Of a DNA stretch of 64,000 nucleotides, positions 45,742 through 53,852 are shown in pieces (the first letter of the stretch is position 1; every line of letters begins with the position of its first letter). The stretch comes from a virus. The position numbers were made by a program, and so were the translations under genes. The stretch lies in IMG/VR virus record IMGVR_UViG_3300031823_000002, positions 1 through 64,000 of that record; one strand, written 5' to 3'. The notes beneath the pieces were generated by a model. It was given only the letters and a program-made list of their open reading frames with translations, did not search any database and was not told the origin of the DNA.

Positions 45742-46374
45742 TTATCTGTAGGCGCTGCGTCGTTCAGCGCGTCTCTTTGCTTCCTGATTGGCTCGCTCTA
45801 CCTCCGCGTAATCAAATACGGGGTCAAGTAGTATCAGCGTCTCGCCATCCACGGCTAAGTTACGCTTGGATATCTCGACGAGGTACTCGCCGTAGGAGCA
45901 TGCCCAGTTCACCAGTGCGCGTACGTCATCGCGGATGCTCTGCGGCAGTGCGTCGTCCTCTTCGACCAGTGAAGCAAAGTCCTCATTGACTCGCTGCACG
46001 TTCAGCCTTTCGTTGTATTTCGGCTGCGCCTCTCTCAATGCTTGCTCAGCGTAGCGCTGGAGCACCTTGAAAAGGTTCCATGCTGGCCTGTTGCTGGCCG
46101 TCAGTGGCTCGTAGAACTGTGTGCGATACAGAGTCTCCTCGGCAGTGAACTGCCCGCACTGTTCCAGCTTGGGGATGTGTACGCCGTCAAGGTGGCTGAG
46201 TAATTCCTTGCTGTTGTCTCTGTCGCTCACTTGGAGATAGACGACGGCAGGATTGGAGACGCTGCGCCATGCAATCGTATAGCGGCCTTTGCCCAACTTC
46301 TCCACCTCTACGGCTGTACCTGTGTCCAGCGTCAGCATGGCGCGACGCGGCAAACTTTTTAAAGTGACTGTCAT
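45742..46374 (-). CDS. Hypothetical 210-residue protein
   Basis: N-terminal barrel-like strands (AMLTLDTGTAVEVEKLGKGR), a helical middle with LVEEDDALPQSIRDDVRALV and a basic end (EAKRRAERRSAYR). Family unknown. Confidence 0.7.
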   Translation of the reverse strand: MTVTLKSLPRRAMLTLDTGTAVEVEKLGKGRYTIAWRSVSNPAVVYLQVSDRDNSKELLSHLDGVHIPKLEQCGQFTAEETLYRTQFYEPLTASNRPAWNLFKVLQRYAEQALREAQPKYNERLNVQRVNEDFASLVEEDDALPQSIRDDVRALVNWACSYGEYLVEISKRNLAVDGETLILLDPVFDYAEVERANQEAKRRAERRSAYR

Positions 46375-46424
46375 TTACCCTCCCGGTAAAGATGTTCTGG
46401 TGTGATTGCGTTCTAACCTCGCCG

Positions 46425-46757
46425 TTACTGGCGGATTGCCGTAACGATGCCGTTCTCAAGAGCGCAGTCTATTTTGCCTAGACGGATGGCTTCGGCTTCG
46501 CTGTCCGCGTTCACGGTGACCTCAAAGCGAAACGTCCATGTCGGTTTTAACGGATCGTTTATCAGCGTCGCTAAGTCTGGCTTCGGCTTTGCCTCGGCCT
46601 CGGCGCTCTCTGGGAACTCGCCCTCGACTACGATAGGCTCGCGGCTTGGCGCGATGCCAGACTCGTACACCAGCGCCTCCAGTCGGGTATCAAACTGGCG
46701 ACGAGTCGCCAGCACATAGGAACCGCTCTCATCGCGGCAGATGACAAAGTGCTTCAT
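46425..46757 (-). CDS. Hypothetical 110-residue protein
   Basis: Two parts: MKHFVICRDESGSYVLATRR and a C-terminal ferredoxin-like half-fold (WTFRFEVTVNADSEAEAIRL GK region). The latter type is common in phage small proteins. The leader element precedes it. Confidence 0.68.
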   Translation of the reverse strand: MKHFVICRDESGSYVLATRRQFDTRLEALVYESGIAPSREPIVVEGEFPESAEAEAKPKPDLATLINDPLKPTWTFRFEVTVNADSEAEAIRLGKIDCALENGIVTAIRQ

Positions 46758-46798
46758 GGGTTTTCTCCTCCTGTAAATCAGTTGTGGTGTGATGCGGC

Positions 46799-47440
46799 TC
46801 ATGCCGTGCGGTTGATAATCTCCTCGGCTTGCTCCCACGTCAGCGGCTGCGTCTCGTCCGAGTATGTCGGCTCGTCGTTGTTAAGTGTGGCCGTTGGATT
46901 GAACAGAGTCCCGTGTGCGGTATGCTTCTCAACGTTAAACGTGATACGTGCAAAGCCTTCCGACCTGTACTTGACAGGTTCAAAGTCGCGGTAATCCTCG
47001 TATGTCTGGAGTAAATACCACTGGTTGCCAGTCAGCTTCGGCTCGCGCTGTGCTGGCAGGTTGCCCTCGTTGCGTGTCGTGGCTGTTGCCGTATCCGTCC
47101 ACGGACGCGATACGTTCGCGGCTGTATTAATCGCGCTCTCGTGCTGCCACGAAGTAAGCACAGCATCCGGTGTGTACGTCTCCGTATACCTGCGCTTGAA
47201 GCTCCCGCGCAGAATGGACCCAGCGGGGATAATGGCCGCGCCTTTCAGTTCCAGCGCGATAGAGCGCAGCGCGTTGTCGGCGGACTCGGCACGCGCTCGC
47301 TTTTCCTTCTCGGCTCGCGTGAGTCTCGACTTGCGGTCTAGGATTTTAACTTCTGTGCTTCGCCGCAAAGCTTCCATGTCGATGTACTCGGCCACTTCTT
47401 TCAGTAGCTCCTGCGGTGTCAGTGATTCAAATGCAAGCAT
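46799..47440 (-). CDS. Hypothetical 213-residue protein
   Basis: Helical, basic N-terminal half (KILDRKSRLTRAEKEKRARA) and a Thr/Asn-rich second half with YETYEDYRDF-like aromatic content. It lies upstream of the VWA/MoxR module in genome order but is transcribed after it. Unknown. Confidence 0.68.
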   Translation of the reverse strand: MLAFESLTPQELLKEVAEYIDMEALRRSTEVKILDRKSRLTRAEKEKRARAESADNALRSIALELKGAAIIPAGSILRGSFKRRYTETYTPDAVLTSWQHESAINTAANVSRPWTDTATATTRNEGNLPAQREPKLTGNQWYLLQTYEDYRDFEPVKYRSEGFARITFNVEKHTAHGTLFNPTATLNNDEPTYSDETQPLTWEQAEEIINRTA

Positions 47441-47477
47441 GTTTCTCTCCTGTAAACGTGTTGTGGTGTGGTGGGGC

Positions 47478-47738
47478 TTACTTCGATTGCAAGCTGGCGT
47501 TTATCGCCGTCGCTCCTGCCGGTTGCCGTGCGAGTATGTCTGCCGCTTCCTTGGCCGGGATCGTCACGCGTCCAAGCTCTACCCATTGCTCACCGCTGCC
47601 AACAACTGGAACGATCAGCAAGCGCGGCTTGCCCCATGCGTTCTTTACGTCCTTCACCCAGCATTCAACGGTCAGGGACTCGAAGCGGACTAGGACGTGT
47701 GCGCCCAGCGCGGGGATCATCTCTCTTGCTGTTGTCAT
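47478..47738 (-). CDS. Hypothetical small beta-barrel protein
   Basis: 86 residues. GAHVLVRFESLTVECWVKDV, LLIVPVVGSGEQWVELGRV fits a small SH3-like barrel. Adjacent to the VWA-domain gene. Confidence 0.68.
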   Translation of the reverse strand: MTTAREMIPALGAHVLVRFESLTVECWVKDVKNAWGKPRLLIVPVVGSGEQWVELGRVTIPAKEAADILARQPAGATAINASLQSK

Positions 47739-47803
47739 TGACTCTTCTCCTGTAAATTGCTTTGTGTGTGAAGGGCCGGACCCTTGCGGGTCCAGCCTGT
47801 TGA

Positions 47804-49120
47804 TTACCAGCCTACGTACACCGTCTCGCCAAAGGGTGCCTCGCGTTCCAGCGTGGCCAGCCAGAGCACCGGGACTTGCGGTTCAACCTGCGGGAAGATG
47901 CCCAGCAAGTCAGTGATGAAGATCGTGCAAACCGGTTGATTCTCGTCTGCGTCGATTGCCTCAAGCACGGGCCGGAAGTCCGTTCCCCATCCGCCCTTTG
48001 GCTCCCACACCAGCGTGTCGCCACGCTCAAGTCGTTGTACGTGGCAGACTTTCTCGTCTGCGAAGTACAGGGTGACTCCAGCGGGTTCGACCTCGTCCAG
48101 AACCTCCTGCACGATTGCTGCCGCCTTGCCTAGCGCGACTTGATCGATTGATCCAGAGGTATCGATGGCAATGGCCACCTCGCCCATCTCCTTGCTGTGC
48201 CGCTTCGGGAAGAAGTAACCGCTGCCCGCGTAGCGGGGGTTGGGCCTCTGCCAGTCGTAGGACGCTGCGTTGCTCTCTTGCATGAAGCGCAGGACTAAGC
48301 TGTACACGTCCACGCGTGGTTGCAAGGTCTGCTCGAATGCTCGCGTGAGTGCTTCGCCCGTCTCCAGCCCTTGGCCTTTGGCCAGTGCTGAAGTCTGCGC
48401 GACGCGCTCTTTCCACTCGTCCTCTGAGGGTGGGCCGTCGCCTTCGGCGTCACTGTCTAGCGGTGCATCGCGGCACTCACCCAACTCGTCGCCCTCCTCG
48501 TCGCCGTCGCCCTGACCTTCGCCCTCGCCTTCGCCGTCCTCGTCGCCAGACTCCCCGTCGCCCTCGTCCTCGTCTCCCTCTCCGTCCTCGTCGCCTTCTG
48601 GCTCGGACTCGTCGCCTTCTTCGTTCTCGCCAGACTCACCCTTGCCCGGTTCAGGCTTGGGCTTGTCTTGCGGTTCGTCGAATGGCATGTGGTCGTATAT
48701 CCACTCCGCTGATTGACCTTGCTCGTCGCCTTCGGCGTAGTATGCGCCGTCCGGCAATTCGAAACCGAATCCGCGAAGCAGGGTATTAATCGCCTTGTCA
48801 CAAGCAATATTCCAGCGTCGCATATCGCGATTGCCACGCCGCCACGGATGCCCCAACGCAACATGCAGGACTTCATGGGCTACCAGCGCAATCAACCGCT
48901 TCGGAGTCAGGCTTAGGACGAAGTGGGGGTTGAACCCCAGACTCCGCCCGTCCACCCATGCCGTTTTGCAGCGCGGGTCAGCCAGTAGCTTCAGCCCCAT
49001 CGCCAGTGCTCCAAGCTGAAACTGGTCGAGTACCAGCGTCTGGCGTGCCTTCTCAAACCGCGTGACGGCTTGGCCAATGGCCGCGTCCATCGCGGCCTGT
49101 GCCTCTACTCGTGCGCTCAT
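47804..49120 (-). CDS. VWA-like protein with metallopeptidase-type N-terminus (DUF2201)
   Basis: 438 residues. HEVLH at 82-86 with a further His at 91 forms a zinc-protease-like site. Residues 150-225 are an extremely acidic Glu/Gly/Asp linker. The last 150 residues are a VWA-like domain with DTSGS as the metal-binding start and GGWGTDF nearby. It is encoded with a MoxR ATPase and a linker gene, the known MoxR-VWA partnership used for chaperone or complex-remodelling work. Confidence 0.85.
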   Translation of the reverse strand: MSARVEAQAAMDAAIGQAVTRFEKARQTLVLDQFQLGALAMGLKLLADPRCKTAWVDGRSLGFNPHFVLSLTPKRLIALVAHEVLHVALGHPWRRGNRDMRRWNIACDKAINTLLRGFGFELPDGAYYAEGDEQGQSAEWIYDHMPFDEPQDKPKPEPGKGESGENEEGDESEPEGDEDGEGDEDEGDGESGDEDGEGEGEGQGDGDEEGDELGECRDAPLDSDAEGDGPPSEDEWKERVAQTSALAKGQGLETGEALTRAFEQTLQPRVDVYSLVLRFMQESNAASYDWQRPNPRYAGSGYFFPKRHSKEMGEVAIAIDTSGSIDQVALGKAAAIVQEVLDEVEPAGVTLYFADEKVCHVQRLERGDTLVWEPKGGWGTDFRPVLEAIDADENQPVCTIFITDLLGIFPQVEPQVPVLWLATLEREAPFGETVYVGW

Positions 49121-50049
49121 TTCAGCGTGTCCTTTCCAAATGCATTGAGCATGTCATCCATAATGCTCTGTGCTCTCGCGGCAGTTTCCAGCCGCACGTT
49201 TACGTTTTCGCGGAGGATGTCCGGCTCGCTCATGGCGAGTAGCTCGGTCTCGCGCCGGTACTTCTCCAGTGACGCGTCGTCGGTCACGTTCAGGCGGGTG
49301 AGAATGTCGCAGATTTCGCGGGCATTCGTTATCAGGGTGTCCTCGAAACGCTTGTACCCGGACTTCGTGTTCCCCGCCTTGCCCCCCAACGTTTCCTTGA
49401 TGCGGTCAAGGCATTTGTACAGCTTCTTGGCCGCTTCGCCCGTGACCTGCTGCGCCATGTCGCGCATATCAGCTTCTGCGGACTCGCGCAGGACTGCCAG
49501 TTCAGCATCGCCCAGCGTGACGCGGAAGTCAGCGCTCGGCACGGGACGCGGAGTCACTTGCATATCGAAGCGTGCCAAGGCATCGTCTACATTCGGCCAG
49601 ACTGCGTCCTTCGCCAGCCCATTAAGCTGAACCTTCGCGCATGTGACCAACTCGCGCCAGTCAAGCTCCAGATTGCGCCGCAAGCGGTCGTACTCAGCCT
49701 TGAACGTACGCCATTGATCCATGTACGGTTCATAGTTGAGCATGGGCAGGATGTGCCACCCGTCGCGGTTCCACGGCAGGGTGTTTTTGTAGTGCCACTG
49801 GCGCACGGCGGACAGGTGCGATACCAGCGCGTGGTATGCGTTTTGCTCTTCGCCCGCTTCGCGCTGCCGCTCGGTGTATGCCGTCTCAGGCATCAGTCGC
49901 TGCGTAAACTTGCCGGAGCCTTTGGCCGCGCCGTGCTTCTCAATCACAGCTTTGGACTCTGCCTTGTTCTCCATTGAGTCATTCCAGACTGGCAAGCTAG
50001 GATGCACGAGGATGGCTCGCTCGTGCAGGTTCATTATCTGCGTCATCAT
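49117..50049 (-). CDS. Helper protein of the MoxR-VWA module (DUF3150-like)
   Basis: 310 residues, largely helical, with ATGA overlap to the VWA gene. A protein of this size and helical content usually lies between the MoxR and VWA genes in phages; DUF3150 is my best guess, not certain. The longest coiled-coil-like portion is residues 210-300. Confidence 0.65.
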   Translation of the reverse strand: MMTQIMNLHERAILVHPSLPVWNDSMENKAESKAVIEKHGAAKGSGKFTQRLMPETAYTERQREAGEEQNAYHALVSHLSAVRQWHYKNTLPWNRDGWHILPMLNYEPYMDQWRTFKAEYDRLRRNLELDWRELVTCAKVQLNGLAKDAVWPNVDDALARFDMQVTPRPVPSADFRVTLGDAELAVLRESAEADMRDMAQQVTGEAAKKLYKCLDRIKETLGGKAGNTKSGYKRFEDTLITNAREICDILTRLNVTDDASLEKYRRETELLAMSEPDILRENVNVRLETAARAQSIMDDMLNAFGKDTLK

Positions 50050-50116
50050 GATGTGTGGTTACCCCTTCCCGGTAACTGCTTTTGGTGAGTGGCGCGGTTC
50101 CCATGCCGCGCCGATT

Positions 50117-51163
50117 TTAATTTTGCCCCGCCAGAATGTCGGCGTACTTGCCTTGCTGCATACGGATGTATGCGTCCGTCAGGACGACTTCAGGATGCAG
50201 CTTCACAGAGGTCCGCATGATGAGGGTGGAAACCTCGCCGTGCTTCGAATCGAATAGCCTCTCCGTGTACGTTGCGACGGCGGGAAAATTGGTGCGTTTG
50301 GCCACGCGTGCAAGCGTGACGGCTACGGCATACAGTTCACCGGGTGACTTCGGCAAGGCTGCCGTGCGGGGATTCTTGAGGATATCGGCCACGTCTACCA
50401 GCGAACGATGCGCCAGCTTGAATTGCCGGTACATCTGGCCAAACGTTGCGCCCACTGCGCCCTCGATAGAGATGCGCTCGGTCTCAGCGCTCATGCCCCA
50501 TGAGTCGATATGCGAGACGTGCTCCCATGTACGGGCGCAAGGACTATTCGTCAGGTCCGCCGTGGGGGTGAATACGTGGAACGCGTCCGGGTTCAACTTC
50601 AGGAAGGCAATCAACATAGGGCTGATGCCATGCGGCAGCGCGAAATTTTCCAGCCAGTAGTCGAGGTCAGGAATCAGTTTCACGATGGTGACCATGCGCG
50701 ACTTGACCGTTTCCAGCATGCCGCGCACGCCCGCCTTGTGCTGCCGCTCATTCGTGGCTGCAATGAGCGAGACGCACTGCGGCAGCTTGTTATTGTGGAA
50801 AAGGTGCATGGTGGCCTTCTGCACATCCTCATTGCCTTGCGCCAAGTCGTCGAAGAACCATCCTGTATTCCTCGTCGCGGCCAGTGCCAGAGCATGCTCG
50901 CCTATCGGCAGGAAAGCGCCGCCATTGATCGGAGGCATGCCGCGCAGGTCAGGCGGTTCAATGGTTGCCGGGTACGTGGTGAGTGAGTCCCACTTCAAAA
51001 GATCGGTCAGAACATGGTTCACGATTGCGGTCTTGCCAATGCCGGGGTCGCCCGCAATGCATACGGGTTGACGCGCCGGGATAGCCTTCAAAAGTAGTTC
51101 AATCAGTTGCGCCGGTCCCATTGCCGGGACGGGTGTAGCGGTCTGCTGTGCAATTGCTGGCAT
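50117..51163 (-). CDS. MoxR-type AAA+ ATPase
   Basis: 348 residues. Walker A GDPGIGKT at 38-45, Walker B GWFFDDLAQG, sensor region SLIAATNERQHKAGV. MoxR AAA+ proteins act with VWA partners in maturation of protein complexes. First gene of the three-gene module; the leader element lies upstream. Confidence 0.9.
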   Translation of the reverse strand: MPAIAQQTATPVPAMGPAQLIELLLKAIPARQPVCIAGDPGIGKTAIVNHVLTDLLKWDSLTTYPATIEPPDLRGMPPINGGAFLPIGEHALALAATRNTGWFFDDLAQGNEDVQKATMHLFHNNKLPQCVSLIAATNERQHKAGVRGMLETVKSRMVTIVKLIPDLDYWLENFALPHGISPMLIAFLKLNPDAFHVFTPTADLTNSPCARTWEHVSHIDSWGMSAETERISIEGAVGATFGQMYRQFKLAHRSLVDVADILKNPRTAALPKSPGELYAVAVTLARVAKRTNFPAVATYTERLFDSKHGEVSTLIMRTSVKLHPEVVLTDAYIRMQQGKYADILAGQN

Positions 51164-51247
51164 TTCATTCTCCTGTAAAGGTCTTTAGGTGCATATGCGC
51201 CTATCGCTTGCCTCGTATCTGAGGCAAGGCATAGAAGCATTTCAGGG

Positions 51248-51421
51248 TTACTTGATATAGGCATTCAGCCCGACAATCACGGGCTTGCCGTCCACGGTTG
51301 CCGTGGTGGCGATGTTCCCGCCGCTGGATGCGACGATCAGCGTCCTGCCGGTCTTGGACGGGGTGGGTTTCTGCAAAGGAATGCGGATGACTAACTCGTT
51401 TTTCTCGATTACAACTTTCAT
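51248..51421 (-). CDS. Hypothetical 57-residue protein
   Basis: MKVVIEKNELVIRIPLQKPT, then VASSGGNIATTATVDGKPVI, a short beta protein. Proteins of this type occur beside MoxR genes in other phages. The leader element precedes the start. Confidence 0.72.
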   Translation of the reverse strand: MKVVIEKNELVIRIPLQKPTPSKTGRTLIVASSGGNIATTATVDGKPVIVGLNAYIK

Positions 51422-51479
51422 GTTTTTCTCTCCTGTAAAAGGCGAATGCGCCTATTTCAACCCTCATGCAAAGGACTGA

Positions 51480-51955
51480 AGTAGACACACGGTAGAGGCT
51501 AAAATCGAAGCTCTACCCGTGCCCTCTCTCCAAACTCTTATGTTTGGTTGCCCGTCTCACGCTCGCTTGCTTCGCTAGGTCTGAGGTACTTCGCCGGTCA
51601 CCATCAAGCTTTCCTGTCCCTGAATCGTCGCGCCCGTCTCTATGGACTCCAGCGCCGCCGCTCGATTCAAAGCTGCTTGTCTATGCTGCCTCACGGCAGT
51701 AGATGACCCGTCCGTTTCGCTCTAACTCTCGTGGATCGGGATACGCGCCATTACAGCGCCTTCGGCCAGTTCAAACGTTGATTGCTGGTGTCAACTCATT
51801 CCGCCCGGTAACTCTGCTGACCCCTTTCTCGCCGTCCCTCGCTAGGGACTGAAAGCTCAAGGACTCCATTTCAGCTTCGGGCTATGTTGTCAAAGATTCG
51901 GCGGTTCATCTGCGCCACTAGCGCCCCCACCATGCCCGCCCCTTGGGGCGAACTC
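51480..51955 (-). ncRNA. Candidate large structured RNA
   Basis: No convincing protein frame. Perfect hairpin arms lie along the stretch: GGTAGAG/CTCTACC (51491-51517), CCAAAC/GTTTGG (51530-51547), TGAATCG/CGATTCA (51621-51669), CTGCC/GGCAG with a GTGA loop on the minus strand (51686-51699), GTCCCT/AGGGAC (51834-51849), CGCCCC/GGGGCG (51937-51950). A leftward promoter lies at 52001-52029. On the minus strand a short coding-like stretch broken by one TAG (around LNRAAALESIETGATIQ) is an alternative reading. Confidence 0.5.
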
Positions 51956-51985
51956 ACTAAAACAACTATACACAGAAACTCGTCA

Positions 51986-52029
51986 GTATGCGTACACTTG
52001 TACATAATTATTTTAACCTCTGTATTCAA
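51986..52029 (-). promoter_or_regulatory. Promoter and operator of the 51480-51955 RNA
   Basis: Minus-strand TTGAAT (52024-52029), 17-base spacer, TATGTA (52001-52006). AGTATGCGTACA at 51986-51997 is identical to a 12-mer at the serine recombinase promoter (31565). Confidence 0.55.
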
Positions 52030-52060
52030 GCACTTGGAAGGTTTTCCACAGGGTGTGCCG

Positions 52061-52089
52061 TTGACACCTCATTACCGAGTAGGCAAACC
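52061..52089 (+). promoter_or_regulatory. TTGACAC-family promoter, rightward
   Basis: TTGACACC at 52061 and the spacer TCATTACCGAGTA match the leftward family on the opposite strand. The -10 region is poor (CAAACC). Confidence 0.5.
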
Positions 52090-52209
52090 AGACCCGACGG
52101 GTATCCATATATGGGGGAAAAGTTCACCGGGTAGACCGGGACAGGATTACACTAGGAATGCATTTCAGAACTGGACTTGCCCCCAAGCCAAACCTTGGGG
52201 GTATTTTTT
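52087..52209 (+). ncRNA. Candidate small RNA with terminator
   Basis: Between the promoter at 52061 and a strong terminator. Short hairpins: ACCC-GAC-GGGT (about 52090-52100) and CCATATATGG. Terminator arms CCCCCAAG (52180-52187) and CTTGGGGG (52194-52201), then TATTTTTT. The same terminator arm sequence (CCCCAAG) ends the RNA at 8487. No protein frame. Confidence 0.6.
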
Positions 52210-52765
52210 GCCCGCCGCACCTCTCCACACGCCAGCCCGGATTAAAATCACCCTCTCAGGTACAGGGCGCAAGGAGTCATGCTTCCGGTAAGCCTAGAGA
52301 CGCGGTCTCTCCGCGTCGCGGGGGTGATCCCCGCCCGCCCGCCATGCTCCAAGCATTCGCCCGCTTGCTTGCCACGCCACGCGCTACACTGCGCCCGCCA
52401 TGCGTCCGTCGCCCACCCGCCTACTCAATAGCCCGCCCGCCCGTGCGACGCCGCACAGCGCCAAGCTTTCGCTGGATGCAGGAACCGGTCTCGCGCTTCG
52501 CGCAATTAAAAAAGTCCCGCCTTGTCCAAACTGCTTTTGTCCACGTTGTCCGCTCAATTTGCTTTCGCCGGTATCGCTCAAACCCCTATAAACATTGGGT
52601 AAACTCCGATTCTCTAGATTCGGACTCCAGCCCCGCCCCGCCCGCCGCCCGGACCTGTGCCGCCCTATGCGCCTGTCCATGTCCTCGCCCGAGGTTGTCC
52701 CGTACCCCACGCCTACACTTAAGCAGTAACTCCTTTTCGCCTCTCACCTTGACGCACGTAAACTC
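52210..52765. other. GC-rich region with hairpins, no gene seen
   Basis: Contains GACGCGG/CCGCGTC (about 52291-52309), GCGGGG/CCCCGC (about 52316-52332), an exact ATGCTCCAAGCAT at 52344-52356 and CCGA/TCGG arms near 52610. Open frames here are Arg/Pro/Ser-rich in all phases and not protein-like. Possibly part of an origin or an untranslated region. Confidence 0.4.
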
Positions 52766-52930
52766 GGAGGCGCAGCTTTGGCGCAGAAAAAAAATTGGCG
52801 GGAATTTTTTGGCGGAGATTTGGATAATTCCATACCAAAATTTAGCTAGAAAAATCTGTGGATTTCTACTCGCTACAAACGTCTAAGGTTACGGCGAGCT
52901 AGGCGCAGCTTAGGCGCAGCTTGTGTGATT
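52766..52930. other. AT-rich repeat region, candidate origin
   Basis: Copies of AGGCGCAGCTT at 52768-52778, 52901-52911 and 52912-52922; TTGGCGGGAATTTTTTGGCG as an internal duplication at about 52794-52815; a TGTGGATTT DnaA-box-like sequence near 52856. This is the most AT-rich stretch of the window. AGGCGCAGCTT returns at 58103 and 63631, each time before a rightward gene run, so a regulatory role is the main alternative. Confidence 0.45.
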
Positions 52931-52945
52931 CGTGCTATTTACGCA

Positions 52946-53150
52946 GAGTGGGAGGAGTGGTAGGGGTAGTGGTGGGAGTAGTAGTAGAACCGGATACAGG
53001 GGTAGCGAGATACTTCGCCGGTCAGTTTTCCCCGACTTCCGGGAGGCAGAAAGGGGTGTGTTAGCGACCCGAGAGGTGCTGCGACACCCTGATCTATGGA
53101 AACGGGGAAGCGAAAGTTCTCTACTACCCCTACTACTACCACTACTCCAA
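52946..53150. repeat. G-rich and C-rich inverted tracts
   Basis: GGGAGGAGTGGTAGGGGTAG (about 52950) and the near-complementary CTACTACCCCTACTACTACC (53121-53140) lie about 130 bases apart. The first could form a G-quadruplex; the pair could form an imperfect stem. Both are untranslated or at the doubtful start of the next gene. Confidence 0.45.
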
Positions 53151-53170
53151 GAGGGGCCGGGAGGGCAAGT

Positions 53171-53731
53171 ATGAAGCACACGCGGGCGGTGGATCAGAAA
53201 TACCGGCTGCTGCGCGAAGAGGCGCGGTACAGGATGTGGGAAGGGAAGCGCCAGATGCAGGCGGTATACGAGGCGCGGATCGACGATCTGGTGAAGCAAC
53301 GGCAGGCCGAGATCGACGCGTTGCCGGATTCCCCGGAGCGGGTAAGGAGCGACCCCCATCGCGAGGATCGGACGCAGCGCTATTGCGCGACCTGCGGCGG
53401 CGCGTTTCTACTGGCTACGGTCAGGAACGCCAAGCTGCTTCAGCGCGTGATTCATCTCCGGCGGACGGATACGGACAGCGAGGAAGGCTGGCACTATAAG
53501 CTGGCCGCGCTGCGCCATCCGCGCAAGAAGTACTGCTGCTATCCCTGTCAGGTGGGCCGGGAAGATGGGCACAATGCGCCCTGCTGTTTGCTGTCGGAGT
53601 TGGAAGCGGACCTGAAATATTACGAGGTGGTTGAGGGGATCGAGGTGGATCGTGAAGCGGCTGTGGCAGAGACTGTTTCCAAGCTGGGTGGCGGAGATCA
53701 GGCGGGAGAGCCGCCAGCGCACGCTGGATGA
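53171..53731 (+). CDS. Cys-rich hypothetical protein
   Basis: 186 residues from MKHTRAVDQKY after a GGGAGGGC site; the upstream in-frame part is poly-Thr from the repeat and is left out. RYCATCGGAF, then YCCYPCQVG and APCCLLSELE form a likely zinc site; helical start (EEARYRMWEGKRQMQAVYEA). Confidence 0.72.
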   Translation: MKHTRAVDQKYRLLREEARYRMWEGKRQMQAVYEARIDDLVKQRQAEIDALPDSPERVRSDPHREDRTQRYCATCGGAFLLATVRNAKLLQRVIHLRRTDTDSEEGWHYKLAALRHPRKKYCCYPCQVGREDGHNAPCCLLSELEADLKYYEVVEGIEVDREAAVAETVSKLGGGDQAGEPPAHAG

Positions 53732-53852
53732 ACTGAAGGCGTTTTCCACCCATCAGCCGATTGAGGCCGGGGTGGGCGTGGATGTGGAGCGGGCCTATTG
53801 GCTGATGAGGCTGGTGATGCGGCAGGAGTGGGTAAAGCGGGCGGGACGATGA
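53652..53852 (+). CDS. Hypothetical 66-residue protein
   Basis: GTG start after GAGGTGGATC, within the preceding gene (80-base overlap). Basic N-terminus (VKRLWQRLFPSWVAEIRRES), helical end. ATGA link to the next gene supports it. Confidence 0.6.
   Translation: MKRLWQRLFPSWVAEIRRESRQRTLDELKAFSTHQPIEAGVGVDVERAYWLMRLVMRQEWVKRAGR

Larger units (their letters stand above)
35625..51440 (-). repeat. Dispersed leader element GTAAAC-N2-GTTTAC plus AGGAG
   Basis: Read on the minus strand, a variant of AAACAGGTTTACAGGAGA precedes many start codons. Copies (plus coordinates, approximate) start at 35625, 37724, 40343, 40502, 41201, 43782, 44682, 45205, 46766, 47446, 47746, 51170 and 51428. Weaker forms lie at 37442, 40888, 45720, 46378 and 50060. 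Copies at 35631 and 40348 are perfect inverted repeats. A rightward copy precedes the Rsr gene at 10765. The purine core AGGAG is the ribosome site; the conserved upstream half must have another role. Confidence 0.75.

Noticed and set aside
51540-51760. Stop-codon recoding (UAG read through) in a leftward frame
   Set aside because: One short protein-like stretch after a TAG is not enough; no CUA-anticodon tRNA is present, and the stretch overlaps strong hairpins.
44087-51955. RNase P RNA or tmRNA at the structured regions
   Set aside because: The conserved RNase P core (GAGGAAAGTCC-like) and the tmRNA ends and tag frame are absent.
52158-52886. Rightward 242-codon frame in the GC-rich region
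   Set aside because: Arg/Pro/Ser-rich in low-complexity DNA, crosses the terminator and an AT-rich repeat, no ribosome site.
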